A DNA stretch of 17,745 nt from an uncultured Bacteroidales bacterium (GTDB taxonomy: Bacteria; Bacteroidota; Bacteroidia; Bacteroidales; Paludibacteraceae), in assembly GCA_937911235.1 (NCBI GenBank), contig CALDPN010000203.1, positions 1-17,745 of the forward strand, in the 5' to 3' direction. Below the pieces are notes generated by a model, which had not been told where the DNA came from, ran no database searches, and was given only the letters and a program-made list of their open reading frames with translations. Of the stretch, positions 1 to 7,734 are shown in pieces. The first letter of the stretch is position 1. Each line of letters starts with the position of its first letter. A program made the translations under genes and the position numbers.

Positions 1-1
1 A

Positions 2-115
2 AAGAACTATCAGACAAGTGTTTACTATATGGATATAGTGAACGAATTAGAAAAAATGGGCGACTTCATAATCAACATCTCACAAGACCTCGAAAGAGCT
101 TTTATTCAGAAATAA
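2..115 (+). CDS. Na/Pi cotransporter family protein, C-terminal PhoU-like end (partial)
   Basis: Reading frame 2 is open from the window edge to a TAA at 113-115 and gives 37 residues. They include YYMDIVNELEKMGDFI and ISQDLERAF, the helix style of PhoU-like domains. These domains form the C-terminal part of many Bacteroidetes Na+/phosphate cotransporters (PF02690 followed by PhoU), which are usually inner-membrane proteins. Only the end is visible, so a stand-alone PhoU cannot be excluded. The gene is convergent with the minus-strand run and shares a terminator with it. The family call rests on recognising a short helix pattern, so it is moderate. Confidence 0.6.
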   Translation, partial: KNYQTSVYYMDIVNELEKMGDFIINISQDLERAFIQK

Positions 116-135
116 TAATCACTCGGATATAAATT

Positions 136-165
136 AAAAGCCTACGTCAGTTGACATAGGCTTTT
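136..165. terminator. Bidirectional intrinsic terminator
   Basis: A 14-base arm at 136-149 and its partner at 152-165 flank a 2-base spacer, so the real loop is slightly larger. An A-run precedes and a T-run follows the stem, so it can act on both strands. Read on the plus strand there is one C-A mismatch (145/156). Read on the minus strand the same position is a G-U wobble, so the hairpin is slightly better for the minus-strand operon. It lies between two convergent gene ends (115 and 195). Confidence 0.85.
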
Positions 166-194
166 TCTATTTTCACTTTCACAATAGATAACAC

Positions 195-1031
195 CTACTC
201 AGTCACCAATTTACCCAAGAAAAATTGATTTAACAATTCATCTATATCTTGTTCAGTATCAGACGAAATCTTCTTTTTTATTGCCGAACGACGACAATAA
301 TAAGTACCCTCTTGCACACTTAACATTTGACATATATCTCTAACACTCAAACCAATAAAATCAAGAAACATATAGGTATAGTCCATATTAGACAATTGAG
401 GATACTCAGCACTCAAACTATCATGCAATGAGCGACTTATAACCTTTATCATCTCAGGATTAGCCAAGACAACAGACGCATACGTATTCTTACAAATATC
501 TGATACAGCATATAATTTACGAGTTTGCTTATTTGTAGTATCAACCAATTCGACATTCAACTCCTCCAATTTTACTTTTTCGGCTTTCAACTGCACATTA
601 TTCCGTCTATGATACAACAAGATACGAACCAACCACACTATCAACATCACAGCCAATATCGTCAATAAAATAAACACCAAAACAAGTAACGTAGTACGAT
701 AACGCTGCAATTGCATCTGCTGGTCATACAATTTTTTATCATATTCACCATTAACACGGGCTATTTGCTCCTCAAAAATCTCTGCAGAAGATATTATCTC
801 ATCTGGGTCTTCGCCCGATATTAAAACAATGATTTTGTCTTTTACTGCAAGGTTTTCGAATGTAGAGTTTTTTTCTTCGCTAGAACTATTGAAAAAGTTG
901 GTGATATTCTCCTGAAAACGCACCTGTGAAGCCATAACGGCAAGTACTGCCACAAGAGAAAATAGGATAGCAAAAAATGCTACTCGGTGTTTTTCAAAAT
1001 AGTCGTATATGTAAAGAAATAATCTACTCAT
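195..1031 (-). CDS. Chimeric ORF: MMPL/RND exporter N-terminus fused to C-terminal half of a membrane HTH regulator
   Basis: The 278-residue frame has two unlike parts. Residues 1-~85 look like the start of the MMPL exporters (COG4258 type) of aryl polyene clusters: a cytoplasmic start, one membrane segment (about 18-34), then a periplasmic stretch with VKDKIIVLISGED. Exporters of this type are around 800 residues, so about 90% is missing. Residues ~95-278 look like the end of a Bacteroidetes sensor-regulator: a short coiled segment, a membrane helix (114-136), a Lys/Glu-rich coiled coil (145-172) and a C-terminal HTH (about 222-255, GLSVRDICQMLSV then YYCRRSAIKKKI). The ATG overlaps the glycosyltransferase stop by 8 bases, as expected for an operon gene. 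Sampled plus-strand composition changes near the junction: 301-360 has 16 C and 3 G, 841-900 has 7 C and 12 G. The topology of the fusion is still sensible (in, out, in). It may be a deletion product, a functional chimera or an assembly misjoin. Confidence 0.75.
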   Translation of the reverse strand: MSRLFLYIYDYFEKHRVAFFAILFSLVAVLAVMASQVRFQENITNFFNSSSEEKNSTFENLAVKDKIIVLISGEDPDEIISSAEIFEEQIARVNGEYDKKLYDQQMQLQRYRTTLLVLVFILLTILAVMLIVWLVRILLYHRRNNVQLKAEKVKLEELNVELVDTTNKQTRKLYAVSDICKNTYASVVLANPEMIKVISRSLHDSLSAEYPQLSNMDYTYMFLDFIGLSVRDICQMLSVQEGTYYCRRSAIKKKISSDTEQDIDELLNQFFLGKLVTE

Positions 1032-2211
1032 TGTTTGGTTTACGTTTGCAAATTATCATTGCTAGTAGTGAAACTATAAAAACTAACACTCCTAAAAGGG
1101 TGGCAAGTACCACACTACCCACAAAGTATTGTGTTAGGCTTTCTCCTACCGACTCTATTGTGATATTGTCTAGTGTAAATGCGTTTTCTAAGCCTAGTGC
1201 CCACGCACCTAGCACCACACTACCATAAAGAAGAAATGGTATCATTGGTGGAATGCTAATGTTTGAAAACACCATAGCCACCACCTTGTTTAGCTTCATA
1301 AAGTGAGCCGATAGCCCTGCAAACACCATTTGATAGCCCCAAATAGGTATCACCCCACAAAACACACCCCAACCCATTGCTGTAGCCATCTTCAAGTTTG
1401 AATCTTTGCTATGCAGCACATGTTTATTTATAAAGTCTTTGATATTCGTTAGAGTAAGTGACCTTACAAACTTCCAAGGATAGTAAATAAGGAAGGCATA
1501 AAGCACAAGTACTGTATTTAAAATGCTAATGCGAGTGAAGTCTTGCAGTGGTCTAAAGTGCGAAACACGCTCTTCTACAGGTGGATAATACACCTTGATA
1601 GGAATATTTTCTACATTTACACCACGCCATGCTGCGCGAACAATTATCTCCACCTCAAACTCGTATCTGCGAGTGATAAAATGTATTTTTTGTAGTTTTT
1701 CAAGCGGATATAAACGATAACCAGACTGAGTATCGCACAGAGTTTGTCCTGTTTCTACCTTGTACCAAAAGTTTGAAAACTTGTTGGCAAAAGTGTTTTT
1801 AGAAGGCATATTGTCTGCCGCAAGATTGCGTGCACCAATAAGCAAACTATCTGGTTTTTCTTCTATCTTACAAATGAAATTTGGTATATCGTCGGCGTAG
1901 TGCTGACCATCTGAGTCTATGGTAATAGCATAGCGATAGCCCCACTCGTATGCTTTTTGAAGTCCTAGTTTTAATGCATAACCCTTGCCTTGGTTTTTTT
2001 CGTAGTCTATTACCTTGATGCCCTCTATAGAGGCAAGAATATTTTTTGTTTCATCTGTTGAACCATCGTTTACAACTATAACATCTTCAGAATACTCTTT
2101 TACATCGGCAATCACCTTTGCAATAGTGCCAGCATTGTTGTATGTGGGCATAAGTACCACACATTTTAGTGCTGCCATTCTCTGCTTATATGTTTGTTGT
2201 ATCGCGCTCAT
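1024..2211 (-). CDS. GT2 glycosyltransferase with C-terminal DUF2062 membrane domain
   Basis: Residues 15-230 form a family 2 glycosyltransferase of the DPM1/polyprenyl-phosphate kind: nucleotide-binding VVNDGSTDET (47-55), the metal-binding DSDGQH (99-104) and TQSGYRLYPL (161-170). Residues about 270-390 are a DUF2062 domain with several hydrophobic segments and GWGVFCGVIPIWGYQ (280-294). The protein should sit at the inner membrane and transfer a sugar to a lipid-linked or pigment acceptor; the substrate cannot be read from sequence. GT2-DUF2062 proteins are typical members of aryl polyene/flexirubin clusters. The start codon shares one base (2211) with the stop of the preceding dehydratase gene (TAATG), which suggests translational coupling. 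Both domains look complete. Confidence 0.88.
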   Translation of the reverse strand: MSAIQQTYKQRMAALKCVVLMPTYNNAGTIAKVIADVKEYSEDVIVVNDGSTDETKNILASIEGIKVIDYEKNQGKGYALKLGLQKAYEWGYRYAITIDSDGQHYADDIPNFICKIEEKPDSLLIGARNLAADNMPSKNTFANKFSNFWYKVETGQTLCDTQSGYRLYPLEKLQKIHFITRRYEFEVEIIVRAAWRGVNVENIPIKVYYPPVEERVSHFRPLQDFTRISILNTVLVLYAFLIYYPWKFVRSLTLTNIKDFINKHVLHSKDSNLKMATAMGWGVFCGVIPIWGYQMVFAGLSAHFMKLNKVVAMVFSNISIPPMIPFLLYGSVVLGAWALGLENAFTLDNITIESVGESLTQYFVGSVVLATLLGVLVFIVSLLAMIICKRKPNNE

Positions 2212-2570
2212 TATTTTATAGTAGCTTTAAGTTTTAGTGCCACTTGGTTGTTATCAAGTCTTTCCACCACACCCTTCACACTGCCATCGGCAGTAAGAGT
2301 AAGGTTTATCATTATTTTTAGTCCTTGCTCTGGAATTAAAGCAGACACATATTTACACTCTTTTATAGTGGCAAACGACACCGCTTTTGAGAGAATTTTA
2401 CCTATACATTCTCTTATGATTGTGAGTGTACAAACTCCTGGCACCACTGGTTGAGCTGGGAAATGACCTTCGTAGATAGGATGGTCTTGTAATAGTTCCA
2501 CCTCTATTTTATAATCATTTTCTGTTTGCTCTATAGCGTGAATCTTATAAAAATTATCTTCTAATCTCAT
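2211..2570 (-). CDS. 3-hydroxyacyl-ACP dehydratase-like hotdog protein (ApeI-like)
   Basis: This 119-residue single hotdog domain belongs to the FabA/FabZ group. It keeps the His-bearing strand (HPIYEGHFPAQP, 30-41, with H36) and the PGV turn (44-46). At the place where FabZ enzymes carry the catalytic acid, four residues after PGV, it has Thr50, so it seems to lack half of the His/Glu dyad. The other dehydratase of the cluster (8149-8565) shows the opposite pattern. In the E. coli aryl polyene system, ApeI and ApeP are reported to work as a heterodimer. The expected role is dehydration of the 3-hydroxyacyl-ACP intermediate in each round of polyene extension, in the cytoplasm. The start overlaps the LolA-like gene by 17 bases. 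Confidence 0.82.
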   Translation of the reverse strand: MRLEDNFYKIHAIEQTENDYKIEVELLQDHPIYEGHFPAQPVVPGVCTLTIIRECIGKILSKAVSFATIKECKYVSALIPEQGLKIMINLTLTADGSVKGVVERLDNNQVALKLKATIK

Positions 2571-3147
2571 GTTTGTCTGTAAAGTTATATGCTGTGTAGT
2601 CTCCAGATTTTTCTACCATTTTAAGTAGATTTAAAGACATATCTGCTTTGTTGAATGCTATAATAATATTTGAAATTTTTGCAGCCATTTTGCTTTGTTT
2701 TGGGGTGAGATTTACTATCCACTCCTTTGCTTGCTGCTCAATTTCCACATTGAAACCTGCGCTCATTTTATCAAATTCACCTAGCACACAGGTAGATAAG
2801 ATAGAGCTTAAGTTTTTAAGCATAGGATTTGAGCTCACTTTGGTTTTTGCCACATTGCCTGCGGTTTTCATTTCAAAGTATTCGCTCGTCATTTTTATAT
2901 AATCGCCATCGTCGAATGCAAGTAGTATGTCGTTTGGCTTTGTAAAGGCAAAATCGCCCTCCTTCACTGCTGGCTCTGCCAAGTAAGACACCTGTCTTAT
3001 TTGTTTAAACCTGCATTTTATAGCAATTACATCCTCGTTTTTCTCTTGAAGCTCGGTTTGAAATAATTTTTCCACGTCAGTGTTTTGAGCATAACACGCT
3101 AGGCTCAAAACAAACATTAGTGAAAGTATTATTTGTTTAATTTTCAT
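2554..3147 (-). CDS. LolA-like outer membrane lipoprotein carrier protein (ApeL-like)
   Basis: The 197-residue protein begins with a clear signal peptide: Lys at 2 and 4, a hydrophobic core at 5-18, and a likely signal peptidase I cut after CYA (about residue 20). A lipobox is not convincing, because -3 relative to the Cys in LAC is Ser. The mature part has the LolA/LolB-like pattern: an N-terminal helix, a KCRFKQIRQVSYL strand (44-56), a GDFAFTKPNDILLAF strand (64-78) and YIKMTSEYFEM. LolA relatives in aryl polyene clusters are thought to shuttle the pigment-lipid across the periplasm together with the MMPL exporter. The gene overlaps the deacetylase upstream by 11 bases and the dehydratase downstream by 17. 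Confidence 0.82.
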   Translation of the reverse strand: MKIKQIILSLMFVLSLACYAQNTDVEKLFQTELQEKNEDVIAIKCRFKQIRQVSYLAEPAVKEGDFAFTKPNDILLAFDDGDYIKMTSEYFEMKTAGNVAKTKVSSNPMLKNLSSILSTCVLGEFDKMSAGFNVEIEQQAKEWIVNLTPKQSKMAAKISNIIIAFNKADMSLNLLKMVEKSGDYTAYNFTDKHEIRR

Positions 3148-3832
3148 ACGGTTTTACATTTATCATTTTATCTAGTGAAGCAAAAACGTAGCCTTGCTTA
3201 TGTGCTCCTTCTATAATATTTTCTACAAGTGAGTCTGCCTCTTGGCATCTGTCGTGAAGCAAAATTATTGCTCCCGCGTGTAGGTTTTTAAGCACTTTTT
3301 GAGCCACTTCTTCTCTTGTTTTACCTTTTACGGTATCGAGCGAACGAATGCTCCAACCTATAGTTTTTAGCCCTAATGCGCGCACCGCCTTGCCAATAAT
3401 TGGGTTTGTAACACCAAATGGCGGACGAAAAAGCACTGGGCGTTTGCCTACTGTATTTTGTATTGCGTCAGCACATTTTGTAATTTCTTGCTCCACCTTT
3501 TTCTTGCTGCTCGTTGGGAAAAATCCGCTATGAGAGTATGTGTGGTTTGCAACTATGTGCCCTTCGTTTACTATTCTTTTTACTATGTGTGGGTGCTTTT
3601 CTACCTTGCTCCCTACTAAAAAAAATGTTGCCTTAATATTGTGTTTTTTCAATACATCAAGCACTTTTGTAGTATTTTCCTCCACTGCGTCGTCGAAGGT
3701 AAGGGCTACTACCTTTTCTTTTGTGTCTGCCCTACAAATGGTTTTTAGATACACATTACTACCCACATCTGCCGAAGCCCATACTAAAAATAGCATAAGC
3801 AACACTACTGATATGGCAATTAGCAGATACAT
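3137..3832 (-). CDS. Membrane-anchored polysaccharide deacetylase family protein (NodB fold, CE4)
   Basis: The 231-residue protein has an N-terminal signal anchor (residues 2-18) and a NodB domain from about 38 to 225. The visible CE4 motifs are TFDD (45-48), the metal-binding H97-x3-H101 in NHTYSH, RPPFG (136-140) and the catalytic His in LLHD (191-194). Motif 1 ends DDAVE where most family members have DDGP; the Asp pair itself is kept. CE4 enzymes remove N- or O-acyl groups from glycans, but some family members act on other amides or esters, so here it may trim a sugar or acyl group of the pigment-lipid on the periplasmic face (inference). It overlaps its neighbours by 13 (3820-3832) and 11 (3137-3147) bases, so it belongs to the operon. 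Confidence 0.85.
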   Translation of the reverse strand: MYLLIAISVVLLMLFLVWASADVGSNVYLKTICRADTKEKVVALTFDDAVEENTTKVLDVLKKHNIKATFFLVGSKVEKHPHIVKRIVNEGHIVANHTYSHSGFFPTSSKKKVEQEITKCADAIQNTVGKRPVLFRPPFGVTNPIIGKAVRALGLKTIGWSIRSLDTVKGKTREEVAQKVLKNLHAGAIILLHDRCQEADSLVENIIEGAHKQGYVFASLDKMINVKPYEN

Positions 3833-4629
3833 TTAAGTGTTAACACTACTGGTTTTGCACCAAAATATTCGTTATAAATTACTACCTCAGCCTCGCCACC
3901 TTCTATTTGTTTCACAGCCTCGGCAAAACAATAAGCAGAAGAAGTTGGGAAAAGTCCATATTCTTTGAAACTATTGTAAAGTAGTTTGGCATTTGCATTT
4001 GAGGCGTATTTTGCAAGGCACTCTTCTTTACTTAAAGACTGAGTGAGAAACTCTATTTTGTCTATTTGTGCTATACTCTCTAAAGTTGGCTCTGCCTTAA
4101 GTATAGCAAATACTGCACCTTCACCGTCTTTGTGAGTGCGAAACGCACCCATACGCTCCATAATAGCGTGAGCAGATGGTGTTTGCTCGTCGAATGCTCC
4201 TAGCAAAATATTTTCACTTTCGCCATCGGCAATACGCATCATAGCATCTAGAAGAGCATCTTCAAAACTATGGCTACGATTTACATAGGTTACATTGTAG
4301 CAATGATTGTGACATAGAAGTGCTATCTGACCACCGATTGTATTAAATGTGGACTGAATAAATGGTGTAGGGTTTAGAAGTTGTTCCTTATCGCCAATTA
4401 CATTGCGAAGGAAACGCTCACTATCTGTTAAACAACCCCAACCTGTGGCAGTGATAATGGCATCTAAAGAGGCAATATTTTCCACTCCGCCCACACATTC
4501 CACTGCTGTAGACACTGCAGTTTTGATTACTTTACTCATTCTACGACGTTGGCCAGCATCTGGTATTAAAAGTTTAATATCAGTTGCTACATCGTGGTCT
4601 CTTACTACTCTATTTACAAAACATTTCAT
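3820..4629 (-). CDS. Ketosynthase-like protein without active-site Cys (chain-length-factor/ApeC-like)
   Basis: At 269 residues the protein is much shorter than a normal KS (about 400). It has a thiolase-fold pattern of the 'ketoacyl-synt_2' type (PF13723). The segment NPTPFIQSTFNTIGG (86-100) occupies the place of the KS nucleophile loop, but Asn96 stands at the aligned Cys position, and no KS-type His-His-Lys motifs follow. It is therefore not expected to condense. Such partners pair with an active KS and influence chain length or decarboxylation; ApeC with ApeO in E. coli is the named precedent. It starts three bases after the stop of a complete KS gene (4633-5808), its likely partner. It could alternatively be a scaffold. 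A similar degenerate domain is fused to the KS at 6067-7734. Confidence 0.75.
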   Translation of the reverse strand: MKCFVNRVVRDHDVATDIKLLIPDAGQRRRMSKVIKTAVSTAVECVGGVENIASLDAIITATGWGCLTDSERFLRNVIGDKEQLLNPTPFIQSTFNTIGGQIALLCHNHCYNVTYVNRSHSFEDALLDAMMRIADGESENILLGAFDEQTPSAHAIMERMGAFRTHKDGEGAVFAILKAEPTLESIAQIDKIEFLTQSLSKEECLAKYASNANAKLLYNSFKEYGLFPTSSAYCFAEAVKQIEGGEAEVVIYNEYFGAKPVVLTLKCIC

Positions 4630-4632
4630 ATT

Positions 4633-5808
4633 TTAACGAGTAAAAATCAATGAACTACAGTTGCCACCAAAACCAAATGAGTTGGTTAGCACATTGTTTA
4701 CCTCTACATTTTCCATGTAGGTAGAAACAGGCACTAAACCATATTCTGGAATAGGTGTATTAAAGTTTAGATTTGGGAAAATACATCCCATTTTTATTGA
4801 AAGCACAGAATAAACTGCTTCTATACCTCCAGCGGCTGCTAGAGTGTGTCCTGTGAATGCTTTTGTAGAACTAAATGCTGGCACACTTTCACCAAATATG
4901 CGCTTAAATGCAGCACTTTCTGAGGCGTCGTTGTTGCCAGTGCCAGTGCCGTGTGCATTTATATAGCTAATGCTTTCTGGGTTTAAACCAGCCATCTTAA
5001 GTGCGTCAGACATAGCAAGATACGCACCGTTGCCTTCGGCAGAAGAAGCGGTTTGGTGGTGAGCATCGTTGCGATTTGCAAAACCTCCCACGCGGCAATA
5101 ATACTCAGATGCGTCTTCCTCTCTTTGAAGCAGCAGATAACCTGCACCTTCGCCAAGGTTTAGACCTGCACGTGTGGCGTCGAATGGGCGACATTTGTTT
5201 TCATCGAGTATCATTAGCGACTTAAAGCCATTTAGTGTGAAAGCACTAAGGGCATCTGTGCCACCCACAAGCACGTAGTCTACAATATTGTGTTTTAGAA
5301 GTTTTACACCTGTTATCACGGCATTGGCAGCAGACGAGCAAGCTGTGCTAATGGTAGTAGTGTAACCATTTATGCCACAGTGTTTTGCTATAGCCTCTGT
5401 GCTGGCTGCACAATCGTGCATTTTCACATCGCGAAGCCTTCCTTTGCTGCTGTCTTGCATAAATTCTTCAAAGAAATGCTCGGTTAGGTCCATACCACCC
5501 ACAGAGGTAGAAGACACCAATCCTATTCTTTTGCTTGAGTCTATTTCTACACAAGACATTGCCTCTCTCACTGCAAGTATGCCTAAAAGGGCTGTGCGAG
5601 AAAGGTGCTCTTTTTGTGAAATGCCAAGAGCATCGTGTAATTCTTCGTTGGTCAAATGTAGTTCACCAACAGGAAGTTTGTTTGTGGTGCGCAGCAATTT
5701 TGGCTCGGCAGAAATTCCTGTCTTACCCTCTCGCATTGCCGCAAGGTTTTTGTCCACACCAATACCTAGTGCAGACACTATTCCCACTCCTGTTACTACA
5801 ACTGCCAT
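4633..5808 (-). CDS. 3-oxoacyl-ACP synthase, FabF/FabB type (KS)
   Basis: This is a full-length 391-residue KASI/II-type condensing enzyme. The catalytic set is complete: Cys157 in STACSSA, His286 in NAHGTGTG, Lys316 in SSTKAF and His321 in TGHTLAAAGG. The glycine-rich end NSFGFGGNCS is also present. It should carry out decarboxylative Claisen condensation of malonyl-ACP with the growing aryl polyene chain in the cytoplasm. It lies between an ACP gene (2-base gap) and the KS-like gene without Cys (3-base gap), an order that suggests a KS/chain-length-factor pair working with that ACP. Which E. coli KS (ApeO or ApeR) it matches cannot be fixed by eye. Confidence 0.92.
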   Translation of the reverse strand: MAVVVTGVGIVSALGIGVDKNLAAMREGKTGISAEPKLLRTTNKLPVGELHLTNEELHDALGISQKEHLSRTALLGILAVREAMSCVEIDSSKRIGLVSSTSVGGMDLTEHFFEEFMQDSSKGRLRDVKMHDCAASTEAIAKHCGINGYTTTISTACSSAANAVITGVKLLKHNIVDYVLVGGTDALSAFTLNGFKSLMILDENKCRPFDATRAGLNLGEGAGYLLLQREEDASEYYCRVGGFANRNDAHHQTASSAEGNGAYLAMSDALKMAGLNPESISYINAHGTGTGNNDASESAAFKRIFGESVPAFSSTKAFTGHTLAAAGGIEAVYSVLSIKMGCIFPNLNFNTPIPEYGLVPVSTYMENVEVNNVLTNSFGFGGNCSSLIFTR

Positions 5809-5810
5809 TC

Positions 5811-6065
5811 TTATTTACGGTTTTGCATAATGTATTCTGCAAGAGTTTTTACAGAATAGAATGCTGGTTTTGCTTCTGCAGAATTTGCAAGTTTCACACC
5901 ATAGTATTTCTCTAGAATCAAGATAATTTCTAGTGCATCAATAGAGTCTAAACCCAATCCGTCGCCGAAAAGAGGTGCTTCTGCATCAATTTCTTCTGGG
6001 GTAATTTCCTCTAAATTTAGTTCTTCGATTAAATGCTCTTTTAATTCTTGAATTAGTTGTTCCAT
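5811..6065 (-). CDS. Acyl carrier protein (second ACP of cluster)
   Basis: This is an 84-residue acidic four-helix carrier protein. Ser41 in GLDSIDALEI is the expected 4'-phosphopantetheine site (the DSL motif, with Ile for Leu). No phosphopantetheinyl transferase is visible in the window, so modification must come from elsewhere. It sits between two condensing enzymes with gaps of 1 and 2 bases. Its recognition helix differs from that of the other ACP of the cluster (10554-10799), so the two probably serve different steps, such as starter loading and chain extension. Confidence 0.93.
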   Translation of the reverse strand: MEQLIQELKEHLIEELNLEEITPEEIDAEAPLFGDGLGLDSIDALEIILILEKYYGVKLANSAEAKPAFYSVKTLAEYIMQNRK

Positions 6066-6066
6066 C

Positions 6067-7734
6067 TTATTTATTTTTTAATAGTTTGATATTTACATTC
6101 CATTTTCCTTGTAGGTATTCACAGTAGCCATAGATAACAGCATCTGCTTTGTCTGAGGCAATTAGGCTAGTAGCATATTTTTCTACAAGTGCAGAGTGGG
6201 TATCTTCTATAAAGAAGGTGTTGTCGCCTTGTATTTTGTGACGAATGCAGATTTCTCCTGCTGCCACATTGGCTAGTGTATATACAAAAGCCGCTGGCGA
6301 TGCGCCCTCTGGCAAACGCTTATTTAATATTCTTTGGTGAATAATATCTGCATCGAGTGAAGCCGACTTATTGGCAAGCACTATGGCTCTGCGAGTTTGC
6401 TTTACCTCATCAAAACCCTCCTCTTTTAGCAGATTTTCCACTGCCACATAAAGAGCCTTGCTCATATCGCTCATTTTGTAAAACTTCATATTGGCTTCGC
6501 CCAAAGACTTAAACTCTGCTCTAATAAAGTCTGCAAAGTCTAAATCGCTCTGTGGCAAAGTGTACTGAGCTACCACTTTTGCTTCTCTTGGATTGGCGTA
6601 GGCTGGCACATTGCGGTCTTCTTTATCTAACACAATGGCCGCATTACAACCACCAAAGCCAGAGGCAGTTTTCACGCAAGTTGCTTTCTGGAAAGATTGA
6701 TTTTCAGCAGAAAGGGTAAGTTTGTGAGGAGTGTCAGACTCTGTAAAACCTTTTGTTGCGAAAGCCACGCCCTCTTTAAGTTCTTCGGCACATATAATAG
6801 TTTCCACCACACCAGAAGCGCCCAGTGTGTGACCGATATATCCTTTTACGCTGTTTAGTGGTTTGTTATCTAAGCTTGCCCAAGCAATAGCTTTGCTTTC
6901 CATTTCGTCGTTGTAGCGAGTAGCTGTGCCGTGGGTGTTTACAAAACCTATATCTTCACTGCTAACGCCTGCTTCTTTCATAGCGTCAGCTATGGCATAA
7001 TACAAACCGTCGCCAGTGCGTGAAGGACCTGAAATATGGTTGGCATCGTTGCTAATGGCACCACCTGCAAGTCGAATCATTGCCTTATCGGCAAGTGCGA
7101 TATCTTTGGTCAGAAGCACTGCTCCTGCTGCCTCACCAAGTGTAAGACCATCGCGAGTGGCGTCGTATGGTTTGCAAGGAGCTGGACTTATAGACTTAAA
7201 CGAAGCAAAACCCGATGTGATAAACTCACAAAGAGCATCTGCACCCACCACAACTACATGTTTGCAATCTGTAGTGTTTAAAATCCAACGTGCCACCACA
7301 AATGCAGATACACCAGAAATGCACGCATTTGATATTATAATTGGTTCATTTGTTATGCCATAATGCTCTGCAATCACTTTGGCAGAAGCATCTATAAATG
7401 TTCTTTCGTTTAAGTCTTCGCAGTTTTCTGCAAGGTAATCTATATTGCCTTTTGTGGTAGAAATAATTAACTGTGTATCTTTTGATGATAAATCTACACC
7501 CGATTCTGCCACCACATTATTTAATTGCTCCACCATAAGCGACTCAAAACGTGTGAAACCATCAATCATTTCCACGCTCGATGCACCCACGTGCATTTGC
7601 CACTCGAGAGAATATTTTAGTCCACACTCACCTGAAAGCATAGCGGAAAGTGTAGCCTTTTTGTCGCCCAAACAAGTTCTTATAGACGATGCTCCTAAAT
7701 ATATTTTTACTTGTTCAACCATCTCTTTTTCCAA
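6067..7734 (-). CDS. Ketosynthase with C-terminal degenerate KS-like domain (didomain)
   Basis: Residues 1-372 form a KS with a complete catalytic set: Cys138 in SNACISG, His268 in NTHGTAT, Lys297 in SVKGYI and His302 in GHTLGASG, closing with SGFGGCNAA. Residues ~385-555 are an extra domain. Its segment SPAAFVYTLANVAAGE (479-494) resembles NPTPFIQSTFNTIGG of the stand-alone KS-like protein at 3820-4629, with Asn489 at the aligned Cys position. The gene thus appears to join an active KS to an inactive KS-like partner. At 555 residues it is well above normal KS length. Two starts are possible, ATG at 7734 or ATG at 7722; the latter reduces the overlap with the thioesterase gene from 28 to 16 bases. 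Expected role: one of the condensation steps of aryl polyene synthesis. Confidence 0.87.
   Translation of the reverse strand: MEKEMVEQVKIYLGASSIRTCLGDKKATLSAMLSGECGLKYSLEWQMHVGASSVEMIDGFTRFESLMVEQLNNVVAESGVDLSSKDTQLIISTTKGNIDYLAENCEDLNERTFIDASAKVIAEHYGITNEPIIISNACISGVSAFVVARWILNTTDCKHVVVVGADALCEFITSGFASFKSISPAPCKPYDATRDGLTLGEAAGAVLLTKDIALADKAMIRLAGGAISNDANHISGPSRTGDGLYYAIADAMKEAGVSSEDIGFVNTHGTATRYNDEMESKAIAWASLDNKPLNSVKGYIGHTLGASGVVETIICAEELKEGVAFATKGFTESDTPHKLTLSAENQSFQKATCVKTASGFGGCNAAIVLDKEDRNVPAYANPREAKVVAQYTLPQSDLDFADFIRAEFKSLGEANMKFYKMSDMSKALYVAVENLLKEEGFDEVKQTRRAIVLANKSASLDADIIHQRILNKRLPEGASPAAFVYTLANVAAGEICIRHKIQGDNTFFIEDTHSALVEKYATSLIASDKADAVIYGYCEYLQGKWNVNIKLLKNK

Noticed and set aside
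2648..2902. Open frames on the plus strand opposite the pigment operon, such as this one
   Set aside because: They are antisense to strongly recognisable genes, have no family features and are expected by chance in AT-rich coding DNA.
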